DNA of 38,962 nucleotides from Bacillus massilinigeriensis (GTDB lineage Bacteria; Bacillota; Bacilli; Bacillales; Cytobacillaceae): NCBI RefSeq assembly GCF_900111815.1, contig NZ_LT630014.1, positions 1 to 38,962 of the forward strand, read 5' to 3'. Shown piece by piece: positions 7,557 to 17,470 of this stretch (position 1 is its first letter; each line of letters starts with the position of its first letter). The notes under the pieces were generated by a model. It saw only the letters and a program-made list of their open reading frames with translations, ran no database searches and was not told where the DNA came from. The position numbers and the translations under genes were made by a program.

Positions 7557-8225
7557 TTATTTTTTTGTTTCTTCTGGAATCATTTTCGGGATTAGAAGGG
7601 CAAACAGGACGATGATCAGCAGCAGCAAGATCACCGAGATTGTGATGATGACCCCTTTGTTGCCAAGTCCTGCTTTTTCTTTTTCCTCTTCAGCAAAGAG
7701 CAGCATGGCTTGATCGCCCGAAAACAGCTTCAATTCTTTTGCCTTCGCTGCGATCATATTGTTCTCCAAACCGTCATCGACAAAAAGGGTTTTTCGCACT
7801 TCCTTATGAGGATCCTCATTAGGCTTTAGCGAAAAGACAATCTTCATTTGCTCATCCCGTATTTTGTCTCTTCCCTCTGCTAATGCCTCCCTGCCATCTT
7901 TCGAAAACAAACGGAGCTGTTTGGCTTTCGCAGCAATGGAATTGTTCTCTTTAGCACTTCCGGTAAATAGGCTTGCGAGAACGTCCTCATACGAGTCTCC
8001 GCCAGGCTCTACTAGATCTAGCCCCGGCTGCAGCCCTGGCCTTTTTACCGCTTTCTCCGTCAAAGACTTTTCGTGCAGTAGGTCGGTATTCTTCTTAAAT
8101 TCTCTTTTTTTATATTCATTTGGCGTTAAGTCTTCAATTCCCGGCTCAGCCCTCGCCGTGAGAGCAGGACTGAGCATAAGGAATACAAAGAACAGGAGCA
8201 GAGTGAACGTGTAATTACGCTTCAT
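7557..8225 (-). CDS. essA: Type VII secretion protein EssA/YueC
   Basis: This small membrane component of the Firmicutes T7SS has 222 residues. An N-terminal hydrophobic segment (about 5-24, ending ALTARAE) acts as a signal anchor or signal peptide, and a second membrane helix lies near the C-terminus (about 192-213, VIITISVILLLLIIVLFALL). The extracytoplasmic middle contains two related motifs, NNSIAAKAKQLRLFS and NNMIAAKAKELKLFS, an internal duplication. The gene overlaps the end of esaA by 11 bp and is the last gene of the operon, matching B. subtilis yueC. The identification rests on gene order, size and topology. Confidence 0.85.
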   Translation of the reverse strand: MKRNYTFTLLLFFVFLMLSPALTARAEPGIEDLTPNEYKKREFKKNTDLLHEKSLTEKAVKRPGLQPGLDLVEPGGDSYEDVLASLFTGSAKENNSIAAKAKQLRLFSKDGREALAEGRDKIRDEQMKIVFSLKPNEDPHKEVRKTLFVDDGLENNMIAAKAKELKLFSGDQAMLLFAEEEKEKAGLGNKGVIITISVILLLLIIVLFALLIPKMIPEETKK

Positions 8226-11200
8226 TCACCTGGTCACTTCCAACATCCTTCCCGGAATTCCGGATTGCAGAAACCGCAAACGGAATAGCCGCAAGAAGGA
8301 CAATCAGTGATCCAAGTGCGATTGCAGCTCCCGGGAATAAAGACTGAGCCCCATACTGGATGGACATGTATACTTCCGACATCGGATCATTGTAATCCAG
8401 GTTCGGAACCGTCAACGCAAGTAACGGGCTTACGAAGAACAGAACAAGCGCAACGCTTGCAATCCATCCGACAAAGTTGCCAATCGCAAATCCTGCGCGG
8501 ACGAGAGTCGAACCTGTCGTTAAGAGCAGGATAGTGAAAATAGACCATTCCACAGATCTCTCTTCGCCAAGATCGTAAATATTCAAGCCGAAAAGGCTGA
8601 TAATCAAACCAACAATCAAGTTCAGCAGCACGAACATGGACCCCTGCACAAGCAGCGGAGCTTTCGAGAAGTAATGGCTGAAATAACCGATTAAGAGACT
8701 GCTGATTAGCACGATAACAAGGATGACGACAGGAGGAATCTTTTTAACTTCATCCTTAACTCCTGCAACGCCATTCACATTGAGCGGATTCGATAGATAT
8801 TCGTAAACATAGCCATTGTTCTGTCCGTCTACAATCGTATTGCCAAGAACATTGAACACATCATTTCTGATTTCCTTTGTCGTCGCAACATTGGTTGCCC
8901 ATTTATTATTCAATGCATCGGCATCATTCTGGACGCTCTTCACCTTGTTTTCGAGCGTGTTAGTGTAATCGACGACTGAATCCTGGTTTTCCCCAAGAGA
9001 AGACATCCAGTCATTCAGCATCAGCAAATCTTGACCAACGGACATTTGATCAGAAACTACCGCAGATTCATCCGCCCCCTGGTTTGGCTCTGGAGCAGTC
9101 GATTCAGGGTTTTGGATTTGCTTCAAAACTTTCGTTGCTGTCTCCTCGATGGAAGAAAGGTCATTCATGATACCATTCTGGGATTCATCGATTGTTTTCT
9201 TATAATCTGCCATAAAAATCGTAAACTGGTCATTCAGCATGCTCATTCCTTCTTTTGTAGTAGGAAGGTCTGCGCCAAACTTGTCCCAAATGCTTGTTTC
9301 ATCTTCCTTGATCGAAAGAATGCTATTCAAATCTTGAAGCAAGATTTCATTTTGCAATGCCTTATCTTTTTGCAGGGTATGATCTTTCAGCATGCTGTCT
9401 AATGTAGATTTATAATGTACGAGATAAGAATAATAATCGGTGATTTTCTTCAAATCCCTGCTTTCAATGACTTGGGTGCTTAATCCGGTGATTACATCTT
9501 TCCTTTCGCCGGACATTGCTTCCGATTCAAGGATTTCTGCTTCTTTTTCAGGAATACGGGCAATCAGTTCATCGACATTTTCGGTAAATTTACCGACTTT
9601 ATCATTCAACTCCCCAACCTTACCATTCAGCTCCCCGACCTTATCAGTCAACTCGCCGTTTTTCCCTTCCAAATCAGCTTTCTCTTTACCCAGCTCGCCA
9701 TACTGATTCACAAGGGAGCGGTATACTGCTTCAAGCTTATTGTTATATTCATAGAGCGCAGAATAATTCGTATGCAGTTCAGTTGCATTGCCCCCAAGAG
9801 CAGCTGCTTCTGCCTGTTTATTATTCAGCTCCCCATCGAGCGCAGCGATGCTGTTATCAATGCTCGCTAACAGTTCTTCCGCTATTTTCTTTTCTCCTTC
9901 AGGCAGCGTTCCCAGTACAGTTGCAAGCAGATTCCTCAGGTTAGCAGCATTCTCTCTTGCCACAGCCGCCTGTTTCTTCGCTTCATCAAGGGATGGGACT
10001 GTCCCAGGAGTCATGGTACTAGGCTCTTTCACCGGCGGCTTGATCGGTGCGGCATCAATGCTCCCAGGTTTACCCGCTCCCGGTTCATTCGGATTGCCAG
10101 GCTCACTAGGATTCCCCGGCTCTTCTGGCTTTCCTGGATCTCCCGAGTCTCCCGGCTCACCAGGATTCCCTGGTTCTCCTGGTTCTCCTGGTTCTCCTGG
10201 TTCTCCTGGTTCTCCTGGTTCTCCAGGCTCACCAGGTGTTGTACCATCTCCGCCAAGCTCTGGACGAAGATCCGCCATACTGTCTTGCAGCATATCCAAC
10301 GTCGCAGAATCCAACGCTTTCTTATATTCGTCCATGTAGCCAAGCTGAATCGGCGTCATTCCATTCGTCTGCTCCTGGAAGCGATTCAGCCTGTTGGCCT
10401 TCAAGTCAGCAACATTTTGTGTATTATCATCAATATTCTTTTGCAGCTTTTCCATCACGCCAGCCATGCCAAGCGCGACACTGTCCGTCTTTTCCACAAA
10501 CATACCTTTTGCGCTGTCCATCATTATGCCTTGATTCGCTGTTGCTTTCCCTATCGCCGCAAGACTCTCATCCTGAATCTTCCCGAGAAGCTCTTGCTGC
10601 TTATCCTGATAGATACGGTAAGCATCAACATATTCGATGAACGATGTCAGATTTTGCTCAAGCCGTTTGACACTGCTTGTCCTGCTTGGAGCCTCCCCGC
10701 CCGTCTGAACGATATCCGAACGGATGCCATCAAGCATCTTCCTCTGCTGTTCAAGCTCTGCAGCAAGGTTTTTCGAGCTAGGCTTATAGAATGCAATCAT
10801 CGTATTTTGGAAAGCGACTTCCTTTTCAAGGATTTCGTCAAACTCTTCCTTTACGTTGTCCATATCAGCAGCAACATAGCTCCAGTAAAGCGATGCCATC
10901 TTTTGGTTGACCCGGTTGGTCGCACGCTCCACTTCCCTGATGGCTCTTTCTTTATTAATCGATGTCAGCTGATCTTGAACCTTGAAACCAAAGTCAGCTC
11001 TCAGCGGCCGCTGCTCATCATATGTCATAATCTTCCTGGAAAAATCAGATGGAATATACATAACCGCATCGTACTTCATGTTCTTCATTCCATTTTCCGC
11101 AGCGCTTCGGCTGAGGACAGTCCATTTATAATCGGACTCTTTTTCTAAAAGCGGAACGACTTCGCGCCCAAAAGTGAGGGCCTCCGTCTCCACATTCGTT

Positions 11201-11355
11201 CCAATGTCTTCATTGACAACCGCGATGGTTCTCGTGGAATTTTGCTTCACTTCCATCGGATTATGCCCCACCGTCCGGAAAAAGGCGGCAGGAGTGACAA
11301 TGATTAAAATAACGGCCGCGACTAATTTCAACAAATATGCAGTTTTTGCCGTCAT
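8215..11355 (-). CDS. esaA: T7SS protein EsaA/YueB with collagen-like insert
   Basis: This large membrane protein of the secretion apparatus is the family of B. subtilis YueB, the receptor of phage SPP1. At 1046 residues it has one N-terminal membrane helix (about 8-27), a long extracellular region with coiled-coil stretches, and five or six membrane helices near the C-terminus (about 880-1035). Residues about 372-432 form a Gly-X-Y tract (GEPGEPGEP, GNPGEPGDSGDPG), encoded partly by perfect 9-bp repeats, which I do not associate with this family. Further on, heptads of the type GELNDKV repeat four or five times. The start overlaps the essC stop as ATGA, so translation is coupled. Confidence 0.9.
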   Translation of the reverse strand: MTAKTAYLLKLVAAVILIIVTPAAFFRTVGHNPMEVKQNSTRTIAVVNEDIGTNVETEALTFGREVVPLLEKESDYKWTVLSRSAAENGMKNMKYDAVMYIPSDFSRKIMTYDEQRPLRADFGFKVQDQLTSINKERAIREVERATNRVNQKMASLYWSYVAADMDNVKEEFDEILEKEVAFQNTMIAFYKPSSKNLAAELEQQRKMLDGIRSDIVQTGGEAPSRTSSVKRLEQNLTSFIEYVDAYRIYQDKQQELLGKIQDESLAAIGKATANQGIMMDSAKGMFVEKTDSVALGMAGVMEKLQKNIDDNTQNVADLKANRLNRFQEQTNGMTPIQLGYMDEYKKALDSATLDMLQDSMADLRPELGGDGTTPGEPGEPGEPGEPGEPGEPGEPGNPGEPGDSGDPGKPEEPGNPSEPGNPNEPGAGKPGSIDAAPIKPPVKEPSTMTPGTVPSLDEAKKQAAVARENAANLRNLLATVLGTLPEGEKKIAEELLASIDNSIAALDGELNNKQAEAAALGGNATELHTNYSALYEYNNKLEAVYRSLVNQYGELGKEKADLEGKNGELTDKVGELNGKVGELNDKVGKFTENVDELIARIPEKEAEILESEAMSGERKDVITGLSTQVIESRDLKKITDYYSYLVHYKSTLDSMLKDHTLQKDKALQNEILLQDLNSILSIKEDETSIWDKFGADLPTTKEGMSMLNDQFTIFMADYKKTIDESQNGIMNDLSSIEETATKVLKQIQNPESTAPEPNQGADESAVVSDQMSVGQDLLMLNDWMSSLGENQDSVVDYTNTLENKVKSVQNDADALNNKWATNVATTKEIRNDVFNVLGNTIVDGQNNGYVYEYLSNPLNVNGVAGVKDEVKKIPPVVILVIVLISSLLIGYFSHYFSKAPLLVQGSMFVLLNLIVGLIISLFGLNIYDLGEERSVEWSIFTILLLTTGSTLVRAGFAIGNFVGWIASVALVLFFVSPLLALTVPNLDYNDPMSEVYMSIQYGAQSLFPGAAIALGSLIVLLAAIPFAVSAIRNSGKDVGSDQVNEA
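10171..10224. repeat. Six perfect tandem 9-bp repeats inside esaA
   Basis: The unit TGGTTCTCC (plus strand) is repeated six times without mismatch and flanked by degenerate copies over about 10080-10240. Each unit encodes Gly-Glu-Pro on the minus strand. Because the unit is 9 bp, copy-number changes keep the reading frame. Confidence 0.95.
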
Positions 11356-14300
11356 GAGTGAACCTTCCTTTCCGTTGCTGAAAGCGGAATTTGGATTTTT
11401 GTTTCTTTTCCGTTCAGCACGTAATAGCCAAAGCCTGGGTGAATATCGTCCTCTTTCCGACTGTAAGAAAGCGTGAACAAGGTTTGCTCTGATTTTTTCA
11501 TCAGAACTGCTGCTTGGCGAATTTGCTTGATTTCCGATGTCAGAGAATCATAGCCTTTCGACAGCTCGCTATGATTGCCTGCAACGACCATATTGAAGCC
11601 AAGGTGACTGTAGTTGCGCATCAGCTTCGCAACCCTCTCCTGCAGAATGCTGTCAAGCTGCTGGAGGAATCTCGCATAGCCGTCAATCACAAAGAGGATA
11701 GGCAGCATTCCTGTCAGATTTCCGCCATGCTGCAAGCTTTCGAGATAGATTTTTTCTCTCTCTGCCAGCTGCGTCTCAGCAGCATCCAGCCATTCTGTGA
11801 TTTGTTCTTTTGTCTCTACATAAGCAATCCGCGGTTCGGAAGCGTATGACGCCAATCCTCTGTCAATCGCATCAAATACCGCAATCATGTCAGTTCCCTG
11901 TTCCATCGCCGTATTAAGCACAACCTTCAAGAGGTTTGTCTTTCCTTTTTGCCCCTGCCCTGCAACAATCAAGTGCTTTGCCCTGACAAAATCGATGGAT
12001 ACTGGCTGAACCGTTTCCTCGTCGAGACCAATCGGAATGACACCCTGCTCCGAAACCCCGCCAGTATAGCGGACAAAGCTCGCTGTATTGAGTTCGGTCG
12101 GAAGCATTGGAACTGGAATCGGCTCCTTGCAGCCAGCATACTTTTGCTTCAATAGCTCTACTTCTGCCTTGAGGTTATCATTCAATTCATAATCGTCCTT
12201 GCCTTCGACAGGAAGGAATACTTGAGCGAAGAAGGCTTGCTCCTTCTTCAGGATGGCTCTTCCCGGCATGGGCTCAAGCTCAAATGGCGCTTTTGTGCCA
12301 AGAATCGAATAGGCCTCGGACGAATCAAGCAAGTAATGGCTTATCTTCGTCTTCAAGTTGTTCATCAAGTTCTGTCTGACAGAGTTTGCTCTTGTCGCGG
12401 TAAAAATCATATAAATGCCAAGCGACTGGCCATCCCTTGCAAGCTGATTAATCTGGCTTTCGAGATCCATCATCTCTTCTTTTACAAGATCGAAATTGTC
12501 AATCGTAATAAAGATAAGCGGAAGCTTTGTTTCACTGAGCGCATTGTACATCTTAATGCTCGAGACTTCCTTCCGCTGAAGCTGCTGTTTTCTTCTCGCA
12601 ATCTCCTCTTTCAAGAGACGCATGAACTTTTCGATCTTCCGCTCTTCATCCATCAGGAAGTAATCGGCAGTATGCGGCAGCTGCCTCAGCGGGAGAAGCG
12701 AGCCGTTTCCGAAATCCATGATGTAATAATGAGCTTCTTCTGGTGAATATTTTTCTGCGATGCCCAGGAGAAGCGACATGGCGGTATATGATTTTCCATA
12801 GCCTGAGGAGCCGAAAATCCCAAGGTTCCCGTCTTCCATCACCGTATACGTGATCGGAGTCTGGCTCTGTTTTTCCGGCTCGTCAATCATACCGATGAGG
12901 ATTTCTTCTTTCTCTTCATTGGCAAAAGCAGAGCGGAAAAGCCTTGCCGGAAGCGGCGGCAGCCATGGACTGCGGAGCTTCTTGATGCCCATTCTTGCCT
13001 GCACTGCTTCGATTTCGTCGACAACCGCTTCGATGTGCGTCACTTTCTGGGACTTCTTGCGCTCCCTTGAACCTACCTCCGACAACGGAATAAGGCCGAG
13101 GTCAGTGACAATCGCGACTTCGTCTTCCGCTTCATAATTTTCTTCCATGTAAGGTGCTCCGCTCCATGCAGATTGGAACAGCTCGTACACTTCATTGTTG
13201 CCGACTTGGAGATAGCCCCGTCCAGTGACAGTAATATTTGCTGCATCACTGTTTTTCAGAATCTCCCGGCTGTCCTCCGCATCCTGCACCTTCAAAGCGA
13301 CCTTAAAGCGGGCGTTACTCCAAATCTGGTTATCGATAACGCCGCCAGGCTTCTGCGTTGCAAGGATAAGGTGGACCCCGAGGCTCCGCCCGATGCGGGC
13401 CGCACTGACAAGTTCGCGAATGAATTCAGGTTCTTCACTCTTTAATTCCGCAAATTCATCAGATATTAAAAATAAATGCGGCAGCGGTTCTTCCGCTAGC
13501 CCTTGCTTGTATAAATCGGTGTAGTCGTTAATATGATTGACAGTATATTGGTCGAACAGCCGCTGGCGCCGCTTCAGTTCACTTTTGATCGATGCTAGTG
13601 CCCGTTCGGAGAAGTTCTTGCTACCCTCAATGTTCGTTATCGTCCCGAGCAAATGCGGCATCTCTTTGAACGGCTGCGCCATGCCGCCGCCCTTATAGTC
13701 AATCAACAGGAAAGCAACCTCGTGCGGATGGAAATGCACCGCAAGTGACAAAATATATGTCTGCAAAAATTCACTCTTACCGGAACCGGTCGTACCCGCA
13801 AGCAAACCGTGCGGTCCGTGTGCCTTTTCATGAAGGTTCAGTTCAACGAGATCGTTCTTTCCCTTCAAGCCGATCGGCACAGCAAGCGATTTGGAGGATT
13901 CCCGCGTTTGCCAGTTTTCCATAATCGGTAAATCGGATACTTCCTTCGCATCTAACATTCCCAAGAAAGAAACGCTTGTCGGAATCGAGTTTGTCATTCC
14001 AACCTGATGGTCGAGCGTCCGGAGCATCCTTGCGAAATCCTCGTTTCCTTTGTGCGAATGCCTGTCGAGCTTGAATGGCTTCTGGACAGCCTTTTTCTGT
14101 TCGATGAGAATATCGCCTTCATTGTCATTGATATAGCGGACTAACGTGTTAATATTATCCGCAAGGCTTTCCTTTGCTTCTGCAGCAAAAATAACCGAAA
14201 TGCCAAGCTCGGCATGATTTCCCTCAAGATATTCCAGAATGACATGGTCCGCAATCAGCTGCTGGTTCGTTACGATGAAAATAAGATGCGGTGAATAGCG

Positions 14301-15812
14301 TATCTTTTCCTTATCCTCTTGAATATCGCGATCCCGGATGATTTCATAAATGGACGAAAGCAGCTGGTCACGCGTTTGTTCGTTATAAATCAAACCCCTT
14401 GCATGCGCGTGCGGCATTTGGAAATGCGGAAGCCATTTCATCCATTCCCATTCTGGATATTCCTTCTCGTCGAAAACGAAAACAAACCGAACATCATGAT
14501 AGCTATGGAAAAAGCTGAGCTGCCCGACAATCTGATGCAGCTCTTTTTTCACAACGGAAGGCTTTCCTATGAGCCCTACAGCCCCTTTTGAAAGGTTCGC
14601 AATCACAGGGACGTCGTCAATTTCGCGGTACACCCGCTCCATTTCCTGCGATTGCTCAAGCAAATCGTCAATTTCACGATTCGACATATCGGAAGAATTT
14701 AGGTTGATATGATAGCTTGAAGGGACTTTCCCTTTACCTAACCTGAATTCAAGAAAGTCATTGCTTTCCGGGGTGCGCTCCCATAGCCTGTCCGAAATTT
14801 CCGCAGTCAAATACTTCATCCGTTCAAATGAAGGGAAGTGGAATGTCAGGAAGTGGCGCTGTTTCTCCGCCAAATCATGCAGCTCCTGCCGCTTGACCTC
14901 GAGATAACGGGTGTACACAACCCTGCGGCGTTCTTTTCTCTTCTTCTGGATGCTTCTGTCCTTGAAGTATTGCACTGTCGAAGTGACTAGCGTCGTTATG
15001 AACATTACCATCGAGACAATGATGAAAATCCCGCGCGGACTGACTAATGATACAATTCCCATTACAATCAGCATCATTAGCGGCGGCAAAATGATCAGCC
15101 AAAGACCCCTGTTATTGTCGTCACTTTCCTGTGACGGAAATGCCAGCGATACCTTGTCATCAGGAAGTTCATAAATCATTCGAGGTGTCCGCCGGTACAG
15201 CGGGTACATTTTGCTCATCTCGGATTTCGGCTGCTTCGCTTCCAAGAGGCTTGTCACATACTCACCAGAAGAGACGACTTCCAGCAAATCTTCCTCGAGC
15301 ATTCGGATTTCCATAAAAGGCCAAAGCAAAATATCGCCTACCTGCAGCTCTGCCTGCCCTGTCAGCTTGACGCCATTGAGGTAGATCGAACTGCCTTCAG
15401 GACTTACCACCCACTTCTCTCCAGCCTTCAGCAAGGCGAAGCTGCCTTCTTCCTCTCCGGAAGGCTTCGTGAAGTGCCCGCTTTTTCCGGAAAAAATAAC
15501 TTCCGCTAAAGACCCGATATAATACGTTTTCCGTTCTGACTCTTCAGGTGTAAAAGTAAGCATAAGCGAAGCTTCGCCGTCTTTCAGAACAAAAGGACTT
15601 CCAGCTGCCAGACTGCCAAGCAAGTTTCCTTGCTGCTTGATTTTTCTTTCATCATTGCTAAAACTAATCTCCAGCTTTCCTCCTGTAAAAGGAAAAGACA
15701 TGGCAGTAAGCGTATCCGAATAGTCCCGCCCAATCGTGATTGGATGCGGCATTTTTTCTTCCAAGGGAAGCTTCTGGTAGTAGTCGTTATGAAAAAGCCA
15801 TAAAATGCCCAT
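11352..15812 (-). CDS. essC: T7SS ATPase EssC/YukBA (FtsK/SpoIIIE family)
   Basis: This membrane-bound motor recognises and exports T7SS substrates. At 1486 residues it is a single fused chain, as in S. aureus EssC. The N-terminal third carries forkhead-associated-type domains (about 1-190). Two membrane helices follow (about 232-280, including IILPPLMMLIVMGIVSLV). Three P-loop ATPase domains follow: Walker A GTTGSGKS near 672 with Walker B LFLISDE near 782; GSSGYGKS near 1002; and the less canonical GQGQKGKT near 1286. GGGAG lies 7 nt before the ATG. The gene is 15 bp after essB and overlaps esaA by 4 bp. In the family, domain 3 binds WXG100-type substrate signals. Confidence 0.96.
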   Translation of the reverse strand: MGILWLFHNDYYQKLPLEEKMPHPITIGRDYSDTLTAMSFPFTGGKLEISFSNDERKIKQQGNLLGSLAAGSPFVLKDGEASLMLTFTPEESERKTYYIGSLAEVIFSGKSGHFTKPSGEEEGSFALLKAGEKWVVSPEGSSIYLNGVKLTGQAELQVGDILLWPFMEIRMLEEDLLEVVSSGEYVTSLLEAKQPKSEMSKMYPLYRRTPRMIYELPDDKVSLAFPSQESDDNNRGLWLIILPPLMMLIVMGIVSLVSPRGIFIIVSMVMFITTLVTSTVQYFKDRSIQKKRKERRRVVYTRYLEVKRQELHDLAEKQRHFLTFHFPSFERMKYLTAEISDRLWERTPESNDFLEFRLGKGKVPSSYHINLNSSDMSNREIDDLLEQSQEMERVYREIDDVPVIANLSKGAVGLIGKPSVVKKELHQIVGQLSFFHSYHDVRFVFVFDEKEYPEWEWMKWLPHFQMPHAHARGLIYNEQTRDQLLSSIYEIIRDRDIQEDKEKIRYSPHLIFIVTNQQLIADHVILEYLEGNHAELGISVIFAAEAKESLADNINTLVRYINDNEGDILIEQKKAVQKPFKLDRHSHKGNEDFARMLRTLDHQVGMTNSIPTSVSFLGMLDAKEVSDLPIMENWQTRESSKSLAVPIGLKGKNDLVELNLHEKAHGPHGLLAGTTGSGKSEFLQTYILSLAVHFHPHEVAFLLIDYKGGGMAQPFKEMPHLLGTITNIEGSKNFSERALASIKSELKRRQRLFDQYTVNHINDYTDLYKQGLAEEPLPHLFLISDEFAELKSEEPEFIRELVSAARIGRSLGVHLILATQKPGGVIDNQIWSNARFKVALKVQDAEDSREILKNSDAANITVTGRGYLQVGNNEVYELFQSAWSGAPYMEENYEAEDEVAIVTDLGLIPLSEVGSRERKKSQKVTHIEAVVDEIEAVQARMGIKKLRSPWLPPLPARLFRSAFANEEKEEILIGMIDEPEKQSQTPITYTVMEDGNLGIFGSSGYGKSYTAMSLLLGIAEKYSPEEAHYYIMDFGNGSLLPLRQLPHTADYFLMDEERKIEKFMRLLKEEIARRKQQLQRKEVSSIKMYNALSETKLPLIFITIDNFDLVKEEMMDLESQINQLARDGQSLGIYMIFTATRANSVRQNLMNNLKTKISHYLLDSSEAYSILGTKAPFELEPMPGRAILKKEQAFFAQVFLPVEGKDDYELNDNLKAEVELLKQKYAGCKEPIPVPMLPTELNTASFVRYTGGVSEQGVIPIGLDEETVQPVSIDFVRAKHLIVAGQGQKGKTNLLKVVLNTAMEQGTDMIAVFDAIDRGLASYASEPRIAYVETKEQITEWLDAAETQLAEREKIYLESLQHGGNLTGMLPILFVIDGYARFLQQLDSILQERVAKLMRNYSHLGFNMVVAGNHSELSKGYDSLTSEIKQIRQAAVLMKKSEQTLFTLSYSRKEDDIHPGFGYYVLNGKETKIQIPLSATERKVHS

Positions 15813-15827
15813 TGTCTCACTCCCTTG

Positions 15828-17192
15828 TTAGTTTTGGGCAGGTGGAGCTTCGGTCTTTGCTCCCTCTTCCTTCTTTGGTGCGGAATCAGAGGCTGGCTTG
15901 TCCTCTTTTACAGGCTCACTTTCGCCAGGAGCTTCGATTTTTGCGTCATCTGTTTTGCCGCCCTCGACCTTCTCCTCTTGCGCCGGCTTCTCTTCTGATT
16001 CTTTCGCTTCCAGTTCCGCCTCTTCTTCCTTCTTCGCTTTTAGCTCTTCTTCATATTCCTTCAGTTCGGCGTTGATGTCCTCGAGCTTCTGCTGCTTCTC
16101 TTCGCCCTTCATTTTTTCATCGGCCTTGATTTCCGAGCTGTACTGCACAAGCCCATAGGCAATAAGGAATCTGTCTTCAAGCGTTCTCGCAATATCGACA
16201 GCTTCCTTCGCGTTGCCGCGGCCAAGCAAAATCCAATAGCGATAGTACAGTGGATCAGACTGAAGGCTGACCGTGTTGCGAATATATTCCTTCTGCTCAT
16301 CTGTAAGCTTGTCCGCAACGATAATGTACGATAATGCAAGCTCGTATTGGACAACCTTTGGCATGTCATCGATATCGTATTTATCTAGCTGGTTGACAAC
16401 GTCGCTGTACTCGCTTTCGAGGAAATGTTCCTGACTGTCCATGAAAGCAGCATGTTTAGGCTGGGCAAAGACAAGGGTATAAATAGCATAAATAAATGCC
16501 GGAACGAACAATGCTAGGAGCCCGATGCCGATATAGCGGGTCATCTTCCATTTCTTTTTCGGAATATGGACCAATGTTTTTTCTTTTTCCTCAAGAAGGT
16601 TGATGTTCTCCCTGATGATTTCCAGCAGCTCGTTTTCGTTTTGAGCAGCCATGATGGACTTCGTCAACGGCGATATCTCTAATGTAGAATGAAAGTGAAG
16701 ATATTGAGTAAAGCCATATTTACTATCCACCGCAGCTGCTACTGCGGCTTTCGTCTCGCTCCAGAATCGGTCCCGCTCATTCTCATAGGGCGGAAGACTC
16801 TCCTTCACGCCATAATGAAGAAAATAAGGGGTCATACTTTGATCGATGATGATGTTTTCAGGACTGACAAAAAGGTGCAGCCTTGTGAGAACATGGTCCC
16901 TTACTTTCTTAACAAGCTGAGCAGCAAAAATCCATCTGCTCATTTCGTCCTTTGTTTTCAGGGCATTGTAAGGAATATAATTGGGCGGTGTTTGGATTTG
17001 GAGAATCACTTCATCCTCGGTGGAAGTGATCGTTTTTCGAATAGAAGGATCGATTTCCTTCAGCATTTCCAGTTCAGCAGCATCATCCAGCTTGATTTTC
17101 CCTTTTTGGAAGGTGAGCGTGAAGTTGTTGCCTTCTTTCTCTATGACGGCTTCTAGCTGCTGCTCAAGGTAATTTTGCTTTTGTTCAGACAT
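15828..17192 (-). CDS. essB: T7SS protein EssB/YukC
   Basis: This bitopic membrane component of the T7SS core has 454 residues. A cytoplasmic pseudokinase-like domain (about 1-210) is followed by one membrane helix (about 216-238, GIGLLALFVPAFIYAIYTLVF). A helical extracytoplasmic domain then ends in a highly charged Glu/Lys/Ala/Pro-rich tail (about 360-454). The start at 17192 (MSEQKQNYLEQ) has AAGGAG 9 nt upstream. A GTG six codons earlier would overlap the esaB stop and is less well supported. Gene order between esaB and essC confirms the assignment. Confidence 0.9.
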   Translation of the reverse strand: MSEQKQNYLEQQLEAVIEKEGNNFTLTFQKGKIKLDDAAELEMLKEIDPSIRKTITSTEDEVILQIQTPPNYIPYNALKTKDEMSRWIFAAQLVKKVRDHVLTRLHLFVSPENIIIDQSMTPYFLHYGVKESLPPYENERDRFWSETKAAVAAAVDSKYGFTQYLHFHSTLEISPLTKSIMAAQNENELLEIIRENINLLEEKEKTLVHIPKKKWKMTRYIGIGLLALFVPAFIYAIYTLVFAQPKHAAFMDSQEHFLESEYSDVVNQLDKYDIDDMPKVVQYELALSYIIVADKLTDEQKEYIRNTVSLQSDPLYYRYWILLGRGNAKEAVDIARTLEDRFLIAYGLVQYSSEIKADEKMKGEEKQQKLEDINAELKEYEEELKAKKEEEAELEAKESEEKPAQEEKVEGGKTDDAKIEAPGESEPVKEDKPASDSAPKKEEGAKTEAPPAQN

Positions 17193-17206
17193 TATTCCTG
17201 GCTCCT

Positions 17207-17446
17207 TCACAAAATTTCTAGGCGGTCTCCTGTCGCGATGCCGCAGTCCACCAGCTTATCATTGCCAGACAGCACCATTCGCTTATTGGGAACCCGAATC
17301 CACTGCCCTTCCCTAGGCTGCACGGAAATGGACCTGGCCTGCCAAATGATATCGATCACTTTTTTGACGGAGTGGTAATTGGATAATCGAAGGTCAAATT
17401 GTTCCCCATTGTAATGCTTCAAATCCACTGTCACTTCTATATACAA
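17207..17446 (-). CDS. esaB: T7SS ubiquitin-like protein EsaB/YukD
   Basis: This 79-residue small cytosolic protein has the length and beta-strand pattern of the ubiquitin-like YukD/EsaB family (YIEVTVDLKHYNGEQFDLRL; ending IATGDRLEIL). In the family it is needed for secretion or its regulation and is not a ubiquitin-type modifier. The start codon is TTG at 17446 with GGGGTG about 7 nt upstream. It lies between esxA and essB in the conserved order and ends 14 bp before the chosen essB ATG. Confidence 0.88.
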   Translation of the reverse strand: MYIEVTVDLKHYNGEQFDLRLSNYHSVKKVIDIIWQARSISVQPREGQWIRVPNKRMVLSGNDKLVDCGIATGDRLEIL

Positions 17447-17470
17447 ATTGTTTCACCCCACGATTTACAT

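Noticed and set aside
9788-10339. 183-codon plus-strand frame rich in Gly-Ser-Pro, resembling a collagen-like gene
   Set aside because: It is the antisense shadow of the Gly-X-Y tract of esaA. The minus-strand frame continues on both sides with family-specific sequence.
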